64,000 nucleotides of DNA. Origin: an uncultured Thalassotalea sp. (GTDB lineage Bacteria; Pseudomonadota; Gammaproteobacteria; Enterobacterales; Alteromonadaceae). The notes beneath the pieces are model-generated. The model ran no database searches. It saw only the letters and a list, made by a program, of their open reading frames with translations, and was not told where the DNA came from. The position numbers and the translations under genes were made by a program. Below are positions 17,941 through 26,324 of this stretch, piece after piece; the stretch's first letter is position 1; every line of letters begins with the position of its first letter. The DNA is taken from positions 1 to 64,000 of the forward strand of contig CANLNK010000006.1 of assembly GCA_947492575.1 (NCBI GenBank). Direction: 5' to 3'.

Positions 17941-18180
17941 TTTCGTTTGATTAACCGCTCGTTTAACAAAATATAAAGAAATAGCCGGAATTTCAACCTT
18001 TCGTACTGGCTGCTCGTCGGGCGCACCTTTGTCACTGCCCATAAAATAAGAACCGGCAGGTATTGATACCATTGGCGGCTCAAAATAATCACTGCTGTCT
18101 GCGAACCCTGCAATAGGAAATATAAGGGCACTTAGGCTCAATATTTTCGCAGTTAAGGGGATATAAGCGTTGCTCTTCAT
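17935..18180 (-). pseudogene. Truncated formylglycine-generating-enzyme-like N-terminus
   Basis: An 81-residue product begins with a signal peptide (to about GFADSS) and then MVSIPAGSYFMGSDKGAPDE, the opening of FGE/sulfatase-modifying-factor domains. Homology stops after KVEIPA, and the last 15 codons look unrelated, ending at an attC-like site. The full domain needs about 200 more residues, so this is a remnant. GTTAAAC, an attC-core-like motif, lies just after the break (17961-17967). ATG 18180 is preceded by AAGGA; an ATG at 18210 is the alternative. Confidence 0.65.
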
Positions 18181-18274
18181 TGTCTTCAATTCCTTACTTT
18201 TCATTGTCACGTATACGGGTAGCCCTAAATAGCAACCCTGCTAGAGACTCAGCTCATTGTCTTAAACCAAATGG

Positions 18275-18628
18275 CTATATCGTTTTAATAGCGTTTCTAT
18301 TGCAATAGCCATTCTTTTCAAAATCACTAATATTCATTGCGATGTTAGGTACAAGCGGAAAAAGCTCTGCTAGCCGACATACCATGTGTTTGGATAACTC
18401 CGCCTTTTGTTGATCAGTGCGCCCCTCCATGATGTGCGCGAATACATGAATGAAGCCTTCTTTGGCATTGCCAACTGAGTATCTTTTAAATGCGTTAATT
18501 CGCACTTTTATTTCTGACTCAACAAACAATCCGGAAGAAGCCGCTACGTCATGAATTTGCGCAATGATGCAATCCTCTTCCCGTACCTCAAGTACATTTT
18601 CGGAACAATCCATAACAAAGTGAGGCAT
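18275..18628 (-). CDS. CHMI-family tautomerase (5-carboxymethyl-2-hydroxymuconate isomerase-like)
   Basis: A 117-residue protein of the CHMI family. It begins with MPHFVMDCSENV; the retained Pro2 is the catalytic base position of tautomerases once Met1 is removed. The segments IKVRINAFKRYSVGN and FIHVFAHIMEGRTDQQKAELS are typical. AGGAG lies 6 nt before the ATG. No homoprotocatechuate pathway genes are near, so its substrate is open. It lies 68 bp after the NHL gene and just ahead of the cassette-like stretch. Confidence 0.85.
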   Translation of the reverse strand: MPHFVMDCSENVLEVREEDCIIAQIHDVAASSGLFVESEIKVRINAFKRYSVGNAKEGFIHVFAHIMEGRTDQQKAELSKHMVCRLAELFPLVPNIAMNISDFEKNGYCNRNAIKTI

Positions 18629-18696
18629 CTAGTTCTCCTTGATAAAAAGTTAATCAATCGAATATCTGAAATAGATAAAAAGTGGATGACTTTAAA

Positions 18697-19605
18697 TCAT
18701 CTAGAGGGTTTGAGCTCTAACACGCTCCAGTTAAGAATTTGAGTAACAAAAATATGTTCCTCAGCAGATATGTGTAAACCATGAGCAAATCCAAATTGAG
18801 TAGGGTTTCGTCCTTTTTCACCTTGGATTGTTTTTGTGATGTTACCTTGTAGATCTAATCGTTTAATTTGCTCATTGCGAGCATCGGTGAACCATAATGC
18901 GCCATCGTTTAGCACCAACACGTACGGATAGCCAACATCAGTCCATTGTTCAATAAACACGCCATTTACATCAAAAAGCTGAATGCGCTTATTTTCTCTG
19001 TCGGCAATCAATACTCTGTTGTTTTCATCAACGACAACAGAATGAGCAAAATTGAACTCTCCTTGACCTGTACCCTTTTGCCCCCATGCCTTTACAAACA
19101 AACCATTGGCATCAAGCTTAACGATACGGTGGTTCCCTCTATCTACAACATAAATATTACCTGCATTGTCAAATCCAACATCCTCAGGATTGTTGAACAA
19201 AACCATGTGGTAATCTCTATCAAACCACCCTTCACTTGCTCTTCCTTTCATACCGAGGACCATAGTGATGTTACCATCCATGGAGAAGCGCTGAATTAAA
19301 TGTGTGCCTCCATCAACAGTCCAAATATTTCCATGGCGGTCTAAGCGCAATCCATTAGGGTTTACAAACTGACCTTCGCCTATTTCTCTGACAAATTGAC
19401 CATCCTTATCAAACTCCATCAATGGCCTTTGGCCACGATTAAAAACAAATTTATGGCCGTCATCATTTTCTACAATCCCAACAACTTCACCAAAAGCCAC
19501 GCTTTTCGGTAATTTGAGGTTCGCTTGGTCTACAGAGTATTCATCATTTGCTGCCGCATAAAGCGACACAGCCATTAACAACAGTACTTGGAATAAACTT
19601 TTCAT
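18697..19605 (-). CDS. Secreted NHL-repeat beta-propeller protein
   Basis: A 302-residue product with a signal peptide (residues 1-19). The rest is a run of NHL-type repeats with the NP-x-G-h-x-h-D-x-x-G-N-h-[YW]-x-x-D signature, for example FVNPNGLRLDRHGNIWTVDGG and VVDRGNHRIVKLDANG. The overall pattern resembles the peptidyl-alpha-hydroxyglycine alpha-amidating lyase family, but the catalytic and metal residues were not checked. It is likely periplasmic. A downstream CHMI-family gene may be cotranscribed. Confidence 0.85.
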   Translation of the reverse strand: MKSLFQVLLLMAVSLYAAANDEYSVDQANLKLPKSVAFGEVVGIVENDDGHKFVFNRGQRPLMEFDKDGQFVREIGEGQFVNPNGLRLDRHGNIWTVDGGTHLIQRFSMDGNITMVLGMKGRASEGWFDRDYHMVLFNNPEDVGFDNAGNIYVVDRGNHRIVKLDANGLFVKAWGQKGTGQGEFNFAHSVVVDENNRVLIADRENKRIQLFDVNGVFIEQWTDVGYPYVLVLNDGALWFTDARNEQIKRLDLQGNITKTIQGEKGRNPTQFGFAHGLHISAEEHIFVTQILNWSVLELKPSR

Positions 19606-19704
19606 TTTTTCTACTCACACAAAATTGGTGAGCAGAAGGTTACTTAAACAACATTGGAGAATTAACTCATGAAAAAGACATTCAGTTTTTCTATAAAAGA
19701 AATA

Positions 19705-20601
19705 TTATTCAAATAATGATGCCAAAAAGGTGATAAATAGATCTAATTTTAGGGATGAATCTCTTCGTTGTTGGTATATGGCATAACGATCACGAGACAA
19801 TTGTTTCCATTCAGGCAATAACTCTACTAAGTTCCCTTTGCTAATTTCTCCATCCACCATATATTGATATAGGTTAGCAACCCCAATACCGTCTTTCGCA
19901 GACTGCAGCAATGTGAAATAGCTATTGCTTGTGAAAACGGGAGTTGGGTTGATTTCTGCGATTTCATTCTCTCGTCTAAATGACCATATATCCGATATTT
20001 GTGGTCCTTTATAACTTAGGAGCTCTAAATTTCTTAGTTGCTCGGGGTTGCTGATCACTTCTCGCGATGAAAGGTATTCTGGCGATGCCACTAATTTTTG
20101 ACGATGTGCACCGATGTTAGTTGAATAAAGTGCTGAATGATTTGGTGGAGCTACGGACTGTATTGCTAAATCATAGCCTTGTGCTGCAACATCTACGATA
20201 GACTCGCCTAAGATAAGTTCGATATTTATTTTGGGATAAGATTTAAGAAATTGGTGAAGACTAGGCGTTAAGAAAAACTGTCCTAGGGCAGTCGGCATTG
20301 CTACTCTTAAATCCCCCGTTGGCTCTATGTCTTGATTTTGAACTTGTTGCTCCATTTCTTTGAACTGATTTAGCAGTTGACCAGCATAGGCCATATATAG
20401 CCGACCACTGTCGGTCAAGCTCTGATGGCGGGTAGTTCTATTTAGTAATTTGACCCCTAGTGAACCTTCTAGCTGAGTAACAACTTTACTGACAGATGAC
20501 GTTGTCATATCCAATGCATCCGCGGCCTTGGTAAATGAACCTTGGTTAACTACTTCATGAAATACATGCATGTAGTGAAATTTATCATTCTCACGCCTCA
20601 T
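19705..20601 (-). CDS. LysR-family transcription regulator
   Basis: A 298-residue LysR-type regulator. An N-terminal winged helix-turn-helix (about 8-66, VVNQGSFTKAADALDMTTSSVSK) is followed by a LysR substrate-binding domain. AAAGGA lies 6 nt before the ATG. It is divergent from an EamA transporter gene across 102 bp containing an 11-bp inverted repeat, which suggests that it controls the transporter and itself. The effector is unknown. Confidence 0.92.
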   Translation of the reverse strand: MRRENDKFHYMHVFHEVVNQGSFTKAADALDMTTSSVSKVVTQLEGSLGVKLLNRTTRHQSLTDSGRLYMAYAGQLLNQFKEMEQQVQNQDIEPTGDLRVAMPTALGQFFLTPSLHQFLKSYPKINIELILGESIVDVAAQGYDLAIQSVAPPNHSALYSTNIGAHRQKLVASPEYLSSREVISNPEQLRNLELLSYKGPQISDIWSFRRENEIAEINPTPVFTSNSYFTLLQSAKDGIGVANLYQYMVDGEISKGNLVELLPEWKQLSRDRYAIYQQRRDSSLKLDLFITFLASLFE

Positions 20602-20613
20602 ATATTTTCCTTT

Positions 20614-20652
20614 ATGGAATTAATGACTTTCTTAAACTCATATTAATTCCAT
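20614..20652. promoter_or_regulatory. Palindromic operator between LysR and EamA genes
   Basis: ATGGAATTAAT (20614-20624) and its exact inverted copy ATTAATTCCAT (20642-20652) are separated by 17 bp. They sit in the divergent intergenic region, 14 bp upstream of the LysR start codon and about 50 bp before the transporter. LysR regulators typically bind such paired half sites. Confidence 0.7.
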
Positions 20653-20703
20653 TTAGTAAAAAATGTATAGTCACTTTCACTTATTTAGTCAGGACTGAAC
20701 ATT

Positions 20704-21585
20704 TTGAACACATTAGATGTAAAACAGGGTGTTTTGTATATGGGGCTCTATGCATTAACGCATTCGGTAGTGCTTTCAGCAGTGAGCTATTTAAGTCATG
20801 AGCTGTCTACAAGCACCTTATTTTTCTTCAGAATTTTAATTGGGTTAATGTTTATCTTTCCAGTGCTTGTCAAACGAAGAACGGCTCTATTCCAAACACA
20901 CTACTTTTCATTACACATTCTTCGAGCTTTTGCTGCTTTTCTTGGCGGCTATGCACTTTTCTACGCATTATCAACAATTCCTTTAACGTTAGTCGTTGCG
21001 ATATCGTTTACCGCACCAGTTATTGCTACATTGACTAGCTGCCTTTTGTTAAAAGAAACGATGACGAAGGCTAAGGCAATGGCAACAATGTTAGGGTTTA
21101 TTGGCGTGTTCATCATACTTCGCCCTAACCTTGACAGTAACCTTTACGGTATCTTAGCCGCATTGATTACAGCTAGCATGGCCGCTGTTGCTTTTATTAC
21201 AGTAAAAAAACTAACAAGCCATGAAAACAACGATACGGTAGTCGCTCTCCCCTTTTTCCTAATTTTGCCAATCAGCACTTGTTTTGCAGTCATAGATTGG
21301 ACTATGCCAGACCAATCAAACTTACCATTATTGCTACTAATTGGAGCGGGGTTCAGTGTGTCGCAATACGCTTTGGCCAAGGCATTCTCATTAGCAGAAG
21401 CAAGTTTGTTACTACCTATCGACTTTTGCCGACTTATTTTCGTATCTGTCATTAGTGTATTATTTTTCGGCAACGATATTGATGGATGGACAGTCACTGG
21501 AGGTACAATAATTTTGATGGGCTCACTACTAATATTTACAAAGGAAAGTAACCAGAAGAAAGTTGAAAGAGCTAGTCACAAATAA
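20704..21585 (+). CDS. EamA/DMT-family transporter
   Basis: A 293-residue protein with ten predicted transmembrane helices in two EamA repeats (about 10-140 and 150-280). It belongs to the drug/metabolite transporter superfamily, often amino-acid or metabolite exporters. It starts with TTG at 20704, supported by AGGAC 8 nt upstream. It is probably the target of the divergent LysR regulator. The substrate is unknown. Confidence 0.9.
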   Translation: MNTLDVKQGVLYMGLYALTHSVVLSAVSYLSHELSTSTLFFFRILIGLMFIFPVLVKRRTALFQTHYFSLHILRAFAAFLGGYALFYALSTIPLTLVVAISFTAPVIATLTSCLLLKETMTKAKAMATMLGFIGVFIILRPNLDSNLYGILAALITASMAAVAFITVKKLTSHENNDTVVALPFFLILPISTCFAVIDWTMPDQSNLPLLLLIGAGFSVSQYALAKAFSLAEASLLLPIDFCRLIFVSVISVLFFGNDIDGWTVTGGTIILMGSLLIFTKESNQKKVERASHK

Positions 21586-21756
21586 ACTAAAGTACGAATC
21601 ACGTTCTGGTAACTCAGGTGTTTCGGTCGGTATTACATTAAACAGCATTTACTGGCTGCTCAACCTTCTTCACCTTTCTTTACGCTTCATTGATGTTATT
21701 CCCAAAGATAACTCGTTATAATCTCGCTACATTTCAATAGCACTGTGCCAACTTTC

Positions 21757-22185
21757 ATGATCACAACTCGTACTTTACTAACCTCTTCTTTCGCTATTAT
21801 CGCCATAACAGCATTGGTAAGTTGTGCAAAAATCAGCACCGTTTCTACGAACCTAGACCAAAGCAACTTTACTCATTACTTTTCACCTAGCGAAGTGCGT
21901 ATTTACCAAAATGAGAATGAATTTGAAGGGCGAGCCAAACTTGTGTCAATGGTTGAAGGCGAGCACTGTCAGCTAAAAGCACACCATGCGGCGCCAGATG
22001 AAATTGAGGCGCGCACAGACGCTCGTAGAAAAGCGTATCAACTAGGCGCAAATGCTATTGTATTTAGTGGCTGCACCCTAGTAGCTGGCGAGAACCTATC
22101 TGTCACAAATGCAGAAGGTAAGCAATGTGTTGCTAGTCGTGTTTGTTATGGTAAAGCCTATGTTGTTGAAGCTAACCAAGACTAA
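21757..22185 (+). CDS. rcsF: RcsF-like outer-membrane lipoprotein
   Basis: A 142-residue lipoprotein with lipobox LVSC near residue 23. The C-terminal domain matches RcsF: SEVRIYQNENEFEGR, then GEHCQ, ARTDARRKAYQLGANAIVFSGC, and later KQC and RVCYGKAYVV. The four cysteines after the lipobox match the two disulfides of RcsF, the envelope-stress sensor of the Rcs phosphorelay. ATG 21757 is preferred over GTG 21745 because it gives a normal lipoprotein signal. No other rcs gene is in the window. Confidence 0.8.
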   Translation: MITTRTLLTSSFAIIAITALVSCAKISTVSTNLDQSNFTHYFSPSEVRIYQNENEFEGRAKLVSMVEGEHCQLKAHHAAPDEIEARTDARRKAYQLGANAIVFSGCTLVAGENLSVTNAEGKQCVASRVCYGKAYVVEANQD

Positions 22186-22333
22186 TTAATTGATTAGTTT
22201 TCCTTTTCTTAGCTCATTTTTCCTTCACAACTTTTCAAACAATTTCAAATAATGAAAACGGCTAGAAGGCTAGCATAACGCTTTGTTAGGGTTATACTTT
22301 GTATAAAAATAACCATAATAATCAAGGCGTCGT

Positions 22334-24445
22334 GTGCTAAATAAGGTTCCTCTCTCGGTAAAAATAATCATTGGCATGGTCGCCGGAATATTGCTCGGCG
22401 CTCAATTTCCGTTAAATCCGGTGGTTAGTAGTGTAGCTAGCGGCTTTATCATGCTACTGCAGATGACTGCACTCCCGTATATTTCCGTGTCTTTGATTAT
22501 AGGTGTTGCCTCACTTACGCCAGGCAAAGCCAAATCAACCGTTAAAGCCAGTGTGATGGTGATGCTGGCATTAATGGCGATTTGTGTACTGTTTATTTTC
22601 CTTACCCCTGCTGCCTTTCCTACGTGGCAGAATGCCTCTTTTTATAGCGCTAGCATGATAAAAACCTCTCCAGACGTTAACTTGGTGAGCCTATTTATTC
22701 CTTCTAACCCATTCAACGCGTTTTCTAATGCCGTGATTCCGTCAGTCGTTGTATTCAGTATTTTTGTTGGCATTGGATTAATGGCGGTAAAAGGAAAGCG
22801 CCATACGCTTGCGGTACTAACCAACTTACAAACGGCACTTGCCAATATTAGTGGCTTAGTAATGAATTACGCACCGCTAGGCATATTCTGTATTGGCTAT
22901 CGAGCCGCTGCGACCATGGATATTAGCCAGTTTGAAGCGCTGACGGTTTATCTGATCAGCGCCAGCTTACTCACAGTTTTAATGGTGTTCATTGTGTTTC
23001 CAATGTTAGTGGCAACCATCACGCCATTTACCTACCGACAAGTCATTAGAATTTGTCGAGCCGCCATGGTTACAGCTTTTGCCACAGGTAGCTTTCTTAT
23101 CGTTATTCCTACCATGGTAGAAAAATGTAAAGAAGCCCTCGCAGAACTGCCAAAACGAGATAAAGACATTGAAAAGATCCCCGATATTCTTATCCCTATC
23201 TCTTTCAGCCTGCCCGTTGGCGGCAAACTGCTGAGTTTACAATTTGCGCTATTCGCTGCGTGGTTTTCAGGCGCCTATATTGGCAGTGAAGAATATGCGA
23301 GTTTAATATTTATCGGGATCCCACAGCTTTTTGGCACAACAACCGTTGCCATGCCAGCCATCCTAAACCTGTTTAATGTATCCGATAGTATGTTCGAACT
23401 GTTTTTGCTGGCAGACAGTATTTTTAGCGGACGCTTAGTTTCATTGCTATCGGTTAGTTTTAGTATCTCTATTGTGTTGCTTGTCGCTGCCATGCTAAAT
23501 CGCACATTAACCTTAAAATGGAAATATTTATTGCGCGGTGTTGTTGTGATGCCTATCGCCTCGTTGGCATTGTTTACTGTGCTGCAATTGGTGCTGAGTA
23601 AACTTGAATTACACTATGAAGGTTATGAGAAATTTATTGACCGCGATCTTATTCATCCCCGCGTTGAAACTCGCATTATCAACGCGGCTGAAACTCCACC
23701 ACAATTTGATAATGAAAGTGTAGTTGAACAAGACGTTCTTACTCGAATTAAAAAGCGTGGCGTTATTCGCGCTGGCTATTTTATTGATGACCTCCCCTAT
23801 TCATTCCATAACAACCAAGGGTTACTTGTTGGATTAGATATTGAGATCATTAATATGCTGGCATCAGATTTAGACGTCGGTGTTGAATTCGTACGCATCT
23901 ACAGAAATCAGGCAAACGAGCTACTAGCGTCTGGTTACTTGGATATTACGTCTGGTGTGCCTGTTATCCCAGATAATCTATTAAAATATACGCTCAGTGT
24001 GCCTTACGGCGAGCAGTACGTGGCTCTTGTTGTTAAGCACGAACGTCGAGCAGAATTTACCGAATGGCAAAAGGTTATCGACCGCAAAGATCTCACCATA
24101 GGTATTCCTGAAAGCTATTTTTACAGCAAAGAAATACGCCGCTACTTTGTTAATGGAAAAGCATGGGAAATTACCACGCCGAGGCTGTTTTTTAGGGAAG
24201 AATATGCGCATATTGATGCCATGATGACAGGTGCCGCGTCAGCCTCAGGTTGGACGCTGCTTTACCCTGACTACACTGTAGTGGTGCCGAAGCCGCTTCA
24301 ACCGCCTATTCATATGGCGTTTCCAATTAGCGATAAAGATCAATCATTTGCGATGTTTATCAATAACTGGCTCGAAATGAAGAAACAGAGTGGCAAAATT
24401 GATCAAGCGTTTAATTACTGGATTCAAGGTAATACAGAAGGTTAG
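22334..24445 (+). CDS. Dicarboxylate/amino-acid:cation symporter fused to a solute-binding domain
   Basis: A 703-residue fusion. Residues 1 to about 425 form a DAACS (SDF) symporter with about eight membrane segments and re-entrant loops, ending in a long hydrophobic helix. Residues about 480-700 form a family-3 periplasmic solute-binding domain (IKKRGVIRAGYFIDDLPYSF, GLDIEIINMLASDL, LDITSGVPVIP). The binding domain follows the last membrane helix, so it is presumably tethered on the periplasmic side. The GTG start has AAGG 6 nt upstream. The substrate is probably a carboxylate or amino acid (inference). Confidence 0.88.
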   Translation: MLNKVPLSVKIIIGMVAGILLGAQFPLNPVVSSVASGFIMLLQMTALPYISVSLIIGVASLTPGKAKSTVKASVMVMLALMAICVLFIFLTPAAFPTWQNASFYSASMIKTSPDVNLVSLFIPSNPFNAFSNAVIPSVVVFSIFVGIGLMAVKGKRHTLAVLTNLQTALANISGLVMNYAPLGIFCIGYRAAATMDISQFEALTVYLISASLLTVLMVFIVFPMLVATITPFTYRQVIRICRAAMVTAFATGSFLIVIPTMVEKCKEALAELPKRDKDIEKIPDILIPISFSLPVGGKLLSLQFALFAAWFSGAYIGSEEYASLIFIGIPQLFGTTTVAMPAILNLFNVSDSMFELFLLADSIFSGRLVSLLSVSFSISIVLLVAAMLNRTLTLKWKYLLRGVVVMPIASLALFTVLQLVLSKLELHYEGYEKFIDRDLIHPRVETRIINAAETPPQFDNESVVEQDVLTRIKKRGVIRAGYFIDDLPYSFHNNQGLLVGLDIEIINMLASDLDVGVEFVRIYRNQANELLASGYLDITSGVPVIPDNLLKYTLSVPYGEQYVALVVKHERRAEFTEWQKVIDRKDLTIGIPESYFYSKEIRRYFVNGKAWEITTPRLFFREEYAHIDAMMTGAASASGWTLLYPDYTVVVPKPLQPPIHMAFPISDKDQSFAMFINNWLEMKKQSGKIDQAFNYWIQGNTEG

Positions 24446-24611
24446 AATATTGCGCTGACTCAAGTGGAATAAAAAGCGCGATTTCTAAGCTTATTATCTG
24501 AGTGTATTGTCTTGAAGCATGAGCTGTACTCAGTATCTCGTGCTTACAGCAACTGAATTTCAAACCACTGCGCTTATCTCGATGCGTTAATAAAGCAGGT
24601 ATTTAATATTC

Positions 24612-25343
24612 ATGGCGATTGAACACACGATTCGCTCCATTGGCGTTGCTCGTTCTCCGTATAAAGAAAAGTTTGCTATTCCGAGACAACCAGGGCTTGT
24701 CACGGTTGCTTGTGGCACCATTGAACTCGATAATGATCTTCTGGCTGCGGAGATGGTTGAAGGTCTTGAAGACTTTAGCCACATTTGGGTGTTATTTTTA
24801 TTCCATGAAAATTTGGAACAAGGCTGGAAGCCACGAGTTAAGCCACCTCGTTTAGGTGGCAATAAAAAACTCGGCGTTTTGGCAACCCGTTCTACTTTTC
24901 GCCCAAATGGTATGGGTATGTCGGTGCTGGAGCTCAACAAGGTCAGCATAGACGGTGACAAGGTTAAGCTGCATGTATCAGGATTAGATTTACTCGATAA
25001 CACACCGATTATCGACATAAAACCTTATATTCAATATGCTGACGCCCTACCTCATGCCAGCTCTGCTTATGCTGCGGAAGCACCTGCAGCGCCACTTGAA
25101 GTCAGCTTCAGTGATGAGGCCAATACGGCGCTCTCTACTGAACCCGTTGATGCAAAACTACTGATTAAGCAAGTTCTTGCTCAAGATCCTCGACCAGCAT
25201 ACAAACGAAACAAGGCCGACGATAAGATTTATGGTGTCAAACTGTTTGATTTTGATGTGAAATGGCAGCTAACTTCGCTAACAGAAGTGCAAGTGCTTTC
25301 TATTGAACGAATAAAAGACGCCGCGGAACCGAAAACTCGCTAA
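24612..25343 (+). CDS. trmO: tRNA m6t6A37 methyltransferase TrmO
   Basis: A 243-residue TsaA/YaeB (TrmO) protein, which uses AdoMet to N6-methylate t6A37 of tRNA-Thr. The N-terminal beta-barrel domain (about 5-145) shows RSIGVARSPYKEKFAIPRQPG, DFSHIWVLFLFHEN, TRSTFRPNGMGMSVLEL and DNTPIIDIKPYI. The C-terminal domain holds DPRPAYKR and YGVKLFDFDVKW. Length is close to the E. coli protein (235 aa). Confidence 0.93.
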   Translation: MAIEHTIRSIGVARSPYKEKFAIPRQPGLVTVACGTIELDNDLLAAEMVEGLEDFSHIWVLFLFHENLEQGWKPRVKPPRLGGNKKLGVLATRSTFRPNGMGMSVLELNKVSIDGDKVKLHVSGLDLLDNTPIIDIKPYIQYADALPHASSAYAAEAPAAPLEVSFSDEANTALSTEPVDAKLLIKQVLAQDPRPAYKRNKADDKIYGVKLFDFDVKWQLTSLTEVQVLSIERIKDAAEPKTR

Positions 25344-25389
25344 GCAATCAGCTTGTTACCAAAATCAATAAAACTTAAACGCTAAATTT

Positions 25390-26274
25390 ATGTCCATTAG
25401 AATTGCAATTGAATTACTCTTTTTAGCCGCCGTTTGGGGTGGGTCATTTCTCTTCACTCGAATAAGTAGCCCAGAGCTAGGCCCTATTCTCTTAGTAGTA
25501 CTGCGTTGTGGAATCGCAGCGCTAGTGTTGATGCCTATCATCGTTAAACAAAAGCTTTTTGCGCAGCTTACGAGCAACTGGCGAAAGCTAACCTTGATGG
25601 CAGCGTTTAATACGGCAATTCCTTTTGTTCTCTTTGCCTATGCCATGCTGTCTTTAAGTGCAGGTATTGGCTCAGTACTAAATGCAACAGCGCCGTTTTT
25701 TGCGGCAATTGTGAGTTATTTTTGGCTAAAAGAAAAAACCTCTAAGCTTGGCGTGCTAGGGCTCATATTAGGGTTTGCAGGCGTCTTCGTGTTAATTCAA
25801 GACAATCTTGTTATCGGTGAAGCCAATTTAACACTACCAACCTTAGCCGCACTTGGCGCTACAACTTGCTACGCTATTGCTGCCAACTATACGAAAGTTT
25901 ATATGCATAACGTTAAACCACTGGTTTTGGCAACGGGCAGCCAAATATATTCAGCACTAATGCTACTACCTATTTGCATATTCTTTCTTCCCTCAGAAAT
26001 GCCTTCTAGGGATGCAATTTGGTCTACGATAGTGCTTGCCGTGGCGTGTACGGGCTTAGCCTATATCATTTTCTTTAGAATATTATCCGAGGCAGGTCCA
26101 ACGAAAGCGATATCTGTTACTTACTTGATTCCTGTGTTTGGTATTTTATGGGGTTATTTATTCTTAGAAGAGGCAATTACCCTAAACGTATTGCTAGGTA
26201 GTGGCTTTATCTTGCTAGGCGTTAGCCTTACTACAGGGTTAATCGGAAAACGTCGAGTTAAAGCGTTGAGTTAA
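25390..26274 (+). CDS. EamA/DMT-family transporter
   Basis: A 294-residue protein with ten predicted membrane helices and two EamA domains. The first helix carries the AAVWGGSFLFTRIS motif of this superfamily. It follows trmO by 46 bp. The last codons and stop coincide with the first of three 13-bp tandem repeats, so the C-terminus has been shaped by that repeat. The substrate is unknown. Confidence 0.9.
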   Translation: MSIRIAIELLFLAAVWGGSFLFTRISSPELGPILLVVLRCGIAALVLMPIIVKQKLFAQLTSNWRKLTLMAAFNTAIPFVLFAYAMLSLSAGIGSVLNATAPFFAAIVSYFWLKEKTSKLGVLGLILGFAGVFVLIQDNLVIGEANLTLPTLAALGATTCYAIAANYTKVYMHNVKPLVLATGSQIYSALMLLPICIFFLPSEMPSRDAIWSTIVLAVACTGLAYIIFFRILSEAGPTKAISVTYLIPVFGILWGYLFLEEAITLNVLLGSGFILLGVSLTTGLIGKRRVKALS

Positions 26275-26303
26275 GGCCTTGAGTTAAGGCCTTGAGTTAA
26301 GGC
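26266..26303. repeat. Three tandem 13-bp repeats at a gene end
   Basis: TTGAGTTAAGGCC occurs twice exactly and a third time less its last base, starting within the last codons of the EamA gene. The next bases form an inverted repeat, GCTTCGA (26302-26308) and TCGAAGC (26318-26324), between the two convergent genes. It may fold as a weak bidirectional terminator. Confidence 0.85.
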
Positions 26304-26324
26304 TTCGAACAAATATGTCGAAGC

